A stretch of DNA of 6,525 nucleotides from Candidatus Bathyarchaeota archaeon. GTDB lineage: Archaea; Asgardarchaeota; Lokiarchaeia; Sigyniarchaeales; Sigyniarchaeaceae. The translations under genes and the position numbers were made by a program. Location: assembly GCA_014729935.1 (NCBI GenBank), contig WJJB01000351.1:1-6525 (forward strand), read 5' to 3'. The notes under the pieces were generated by a model, which searched no databases, was not told the DNA's origin, and saw nothing but the letters and a program-made list of their open reading frames with translations. This document shows positions 5,208 to 6,525 of the stretch, one piece after another (position 1 is the stretch's first letter; every line of letters begins with the position of its first letter).

Positions 5208-6155
5208 TCATGAGAATGAACCAAGTTCCCTTTTCTCGAACAGCAATCGGAACTCAATGAAATCAAGCTTTTCTCCCCTTTCGAGTCGTTCCTTTGCTAT
5301 GCGTCGCTTCAATAATGCAACATTTGCTCGCTCTCGCTTCTTCCGGCGACGGAATTTCCGTTGTGCAACGTCTATTTGATTCCTGAGATCATCCCTGCGC
5401 CGATACAAGCCGATCAACCGCGAGTGAAAATCATCGGCTATTTTTCGATTCTCGTTCAATTCACGTTCCAATGCAGCAATCTTCTCCCGTATCTGGTCGA
5501 CTTGTCCATATTCCTTGAGCATGGCCTCGTGGTTTTTCTGGCTTTCCTCGGAATTTACCAAGACTTGCTCGTGAAAATTCCGTAGCTGGGAGCGATATTG
5601 GGGAAATTGCGAGATCACCTTGGAATATTCTATCCTCGCCTGGCTACCTTGGGTGAGATCACCAAGCTTGATTTCCAATTCCTCGATTTCCTTGATTAAC
5701 CTATCCTCGTCATCAAGGGTAAGATCGGGCTTTGTTTGTATTTCCATGCTCTTTGCTCGCACCGCACTCTTGAGCTTCTTTATCTTGATTTTTTGCGCCC
5801 TGTTTATGGGCTTGATATCCTTGTATTTCTCTTTTATTTCGTTAAGCCTCTTTCTCAACTGCTCCAGAGCGATTTGCGTGGTGATCCGGTTATTCTTGGC
5901 GCGCTGGACGAGCTCGTTGAACATGTCGCGCTTTTCCTTGAACTCGGAAGCCTTTTGCAAATGTTGCTTGATTTTTTTATTCAGCGATTTTATCATGGAA
6001 ATGAGATCCTTGGTGATCTGGTTTCTTTCATCACGCTTGTTTCGCACTTCCTCTATATCGGCGGTGAGTTCATTATATTCGCGTTCAAGCTCATCCAAAT
6101 TTATATTCGTTGAGGACATATTGATATCCCGAGAAGATTGGTAAAAAGAATCCAT
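5208..6155 (-). CDS. COG1340-like archaeal coiled-coil protein
   Basis: The 315-residue, highly charged protein is helical almost throughout, with heptad-type Leu/Ile spacing and no membrane segment. The repeated pattern around LNKKIKQHLQKASEFKEKRD (58-77), LTLDDEDRLIKEIEELEIKL (145-164), HEQVLVNSEESQKNHEAM (195-212) and the C-terminal LERGEKLDFIEFRLLFEK (291-308) matches the widespread archaeal coiled-coil family COG1340, whose function is unknown. A basic RRRKKRER block lies at 269-276. The family is often annotated only as a coiled-coil or putative SMC-like protein; there is no ATPase head here, so it is not SMC. The ATG at 6155 has no Shine-Dalgarno but sits where transcription from the proposed TATA box would begin. 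The second Met (M13, ATG at 6119) has a weak GGGA eight bases upstream and may be the real start. The following gene is the helicase, about 105 bases away. Confidence 0.83.
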   Translation of the reverse strand: MDSFYQSSRDINMSSTNINLDELEREYNELTADIEEVRNKRDERNQITKDLISMIKSLNKKIKQHLQKASEFKEKRDMFNELVQRAKNNRITTQIALEQLRKRLNEIKEKYKDIKPINRAQKIKIKKLKSAVRAKSMEIQTKPDLTLDDEDRLIKEIEELEIKLGDLTQGSQARIEYSKVISQFPQYRSQLRNFHEQVLVNSEESQKNHEAMLKEYGQVDQIREKIAALERELNENRKIADDFHSRLIGLYRRRDDLRNQIDVAQRKFRRRKKRERANVALLKRRIAKERLERGEKLDFIEFRLLFEKRELGSFS

Positions 6156-6168
6156 GAAATTAGTTTTT

Positions 6169-6185
6169 CTATATCCTATAAATAC
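6169..6185 (-). promoter_or_regulatory. TATA-like promoter for the coiled-coil gene
   Basis: The minus strand reads TATTTATAGGATATAG, with TTTATAGG centred near 6180. A start site 25-27 bases downstream falls at about 6154, coinciding with the first ATG (leaderless) or giving a leader of about 35 bases to the internal ATG at 6119. Confidence 0.45.
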
Positions 6186-6195
6186 AAAAAGCCCG
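6186..6195 (-). terminator. Short T-run terminator candidate after the DRG gene
   Basis: On the minus strand CCGGGCTTTTTG follows the DRG stop codon by about 30 bases and directly precedes the coiled-coil promoter. A five-T run is weak, so the call is tentative. Confidence 0.3.
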
Positions 6196-6224
6196 GATTT
6201 ATTTTAAGGTTATCGAAGTCCGAT

Positions 6225-6525
6225 TCAAGTGAAAATGGTTAGAATATCCCCGTCTTTTAACTCATGGTTAAGGTGAATTTTTTGTCCGGGATGCTTGGCG
6301 GATGGTCCCCAGACCTTTGCGAACCTAAATGTCTCCACGAATTTCTTGTGAATCTTCAAGCATGCATCCTTTACGGTGGAATTCTTCTTTAAAACCATGG
6401 GTTCGTTCATATCCGCCTCCTTTCCCTTTGGTTTCAAGAACACGCGTATCAAGTTGAGATTCCGATAAATTGATTCCCGTAACTTGTCTATATTCTTGCC
6501 TTTCTTGCCTGAGATGAGTAGATAC
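6225..6525 (-). CDS. DRG-family (Rbg/Obg-like) GTPase, C-terminal part with TGS domain, 5' end beyond window
   Basis: The frame is open from the right edge (first full codon at 6524) to TGA at 6225, about 99 residues. It starts with a G5-like ISGKKGKNIDKLRESI followed by LNLIRVFLKPKGKEADMNEP. The end contains STVKDACLKIHKKFVETFRF, VWGPSAKHPGQ and LKDGDILTIF, the standard TGS domain of DRG GTPases. DRG proteins are about 360-370 residues long, universal in archaea and eukaryotes, and bind ribosomes or RNA to assist translation. The N-terminal helix-turn-helix and the G1-G4 boxes must lie past the edge. A TTG at 6450-6452 could be mistaken for a start, but the reading frame and similarity continue upstream of it, so this is a truncated gene and not a free TGS protein. 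G5 has ISG where many relatives have ISA. Confidence 0.93.
   Translation of the reverse strand, partial: YLLISGKKGKNIDKLRESIYRNLNLIRVFLKPKGKEADMNEPMVLKKNSTVKDACLKIHKKFVETFRFAKVWGPSAKHPGQKIHLNHELKDGDILTIFT

Noticed and set aside
5620..6144. Plus-strand open frame of 174 codons rich in Leu, Ser and Phe
   Set aside because: It is the antisense shadow of the coiled-coil gene; its hydrophobic look comes from complementing Lys/Glu codons.
6225..6452. Free-standing 75-residue TGS protein starting at TTG
   Set aside because: The frame continues upstream with a G5-like motif and DRG-type linker to the window edge, so it is the end of a DRG GTPase.

Overview
The window looks archaeal and most likely comes from an Asgard archaeon. 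The supporting evidence is a Rag/Gtr-type small GTPase with a complete set of G-box motifs, the C-terminus of a DRG-type GTPase, a COG1340-like archaeal coiled-coil protein, GGTGA-type Shine-Dalgarno sites and AT-rich TATA-like elements before several genes. The lineage is an inference from gene content; no rRNA or marker tree is available here.

All seven recognisable genes are on the minus strand, so transcription runs from high to low coordinates. In that order they are: the end of a DRG GTPase (TGS domain, cut by the right edge), a coiled-coil protein of the COG1340 type, an SF2 helicase of the Hef/FANCM/RIG-I type without a nuclease domain, a ZIP-family metal transporter with a long internal loop, a Rag-like small GTPase, a glycine/arginine-rich DUF5320-type protein, and a NifX/NifB-like iron-molybdenum-cofactor-binding-domain protein cut by the left edge.

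Most genes are separated by about 70 to 380 bases, and a TATA-like element can be proposed before each complete gene. The window therefore reads as a row of mostly separately transcribed genes, not one tight operon. The DUF5320 and NifX-like genes are a common pairing in anaerobic prokaryotes and are the most plausible functional pair. The helicase and the coiled-coil gene are close neighbours, but nothing in the sequence links their jobs.

Two longer non-coding stretches exist. The stretch from 397 to 696 holds a T-rich terminator-like tract for DUF5320, a small hairpin and a possible NifX-gene promoter. The stretch from 1084 to 1464 holds the DUF5320 promoter and what looks like the decayed right end of an IS200/IS605-type (TnpB) element, with a conserved-looking end hairpin. 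I see no CRISPR array, tRNA, rRNA or intact transposase. I did not find a convincing new multi-gene system. The best leads are the IS605/omega-RNA-like relic beside the GTPase gene, the unusual helicase motifs, and a GC-rich insert in the transporter loop.
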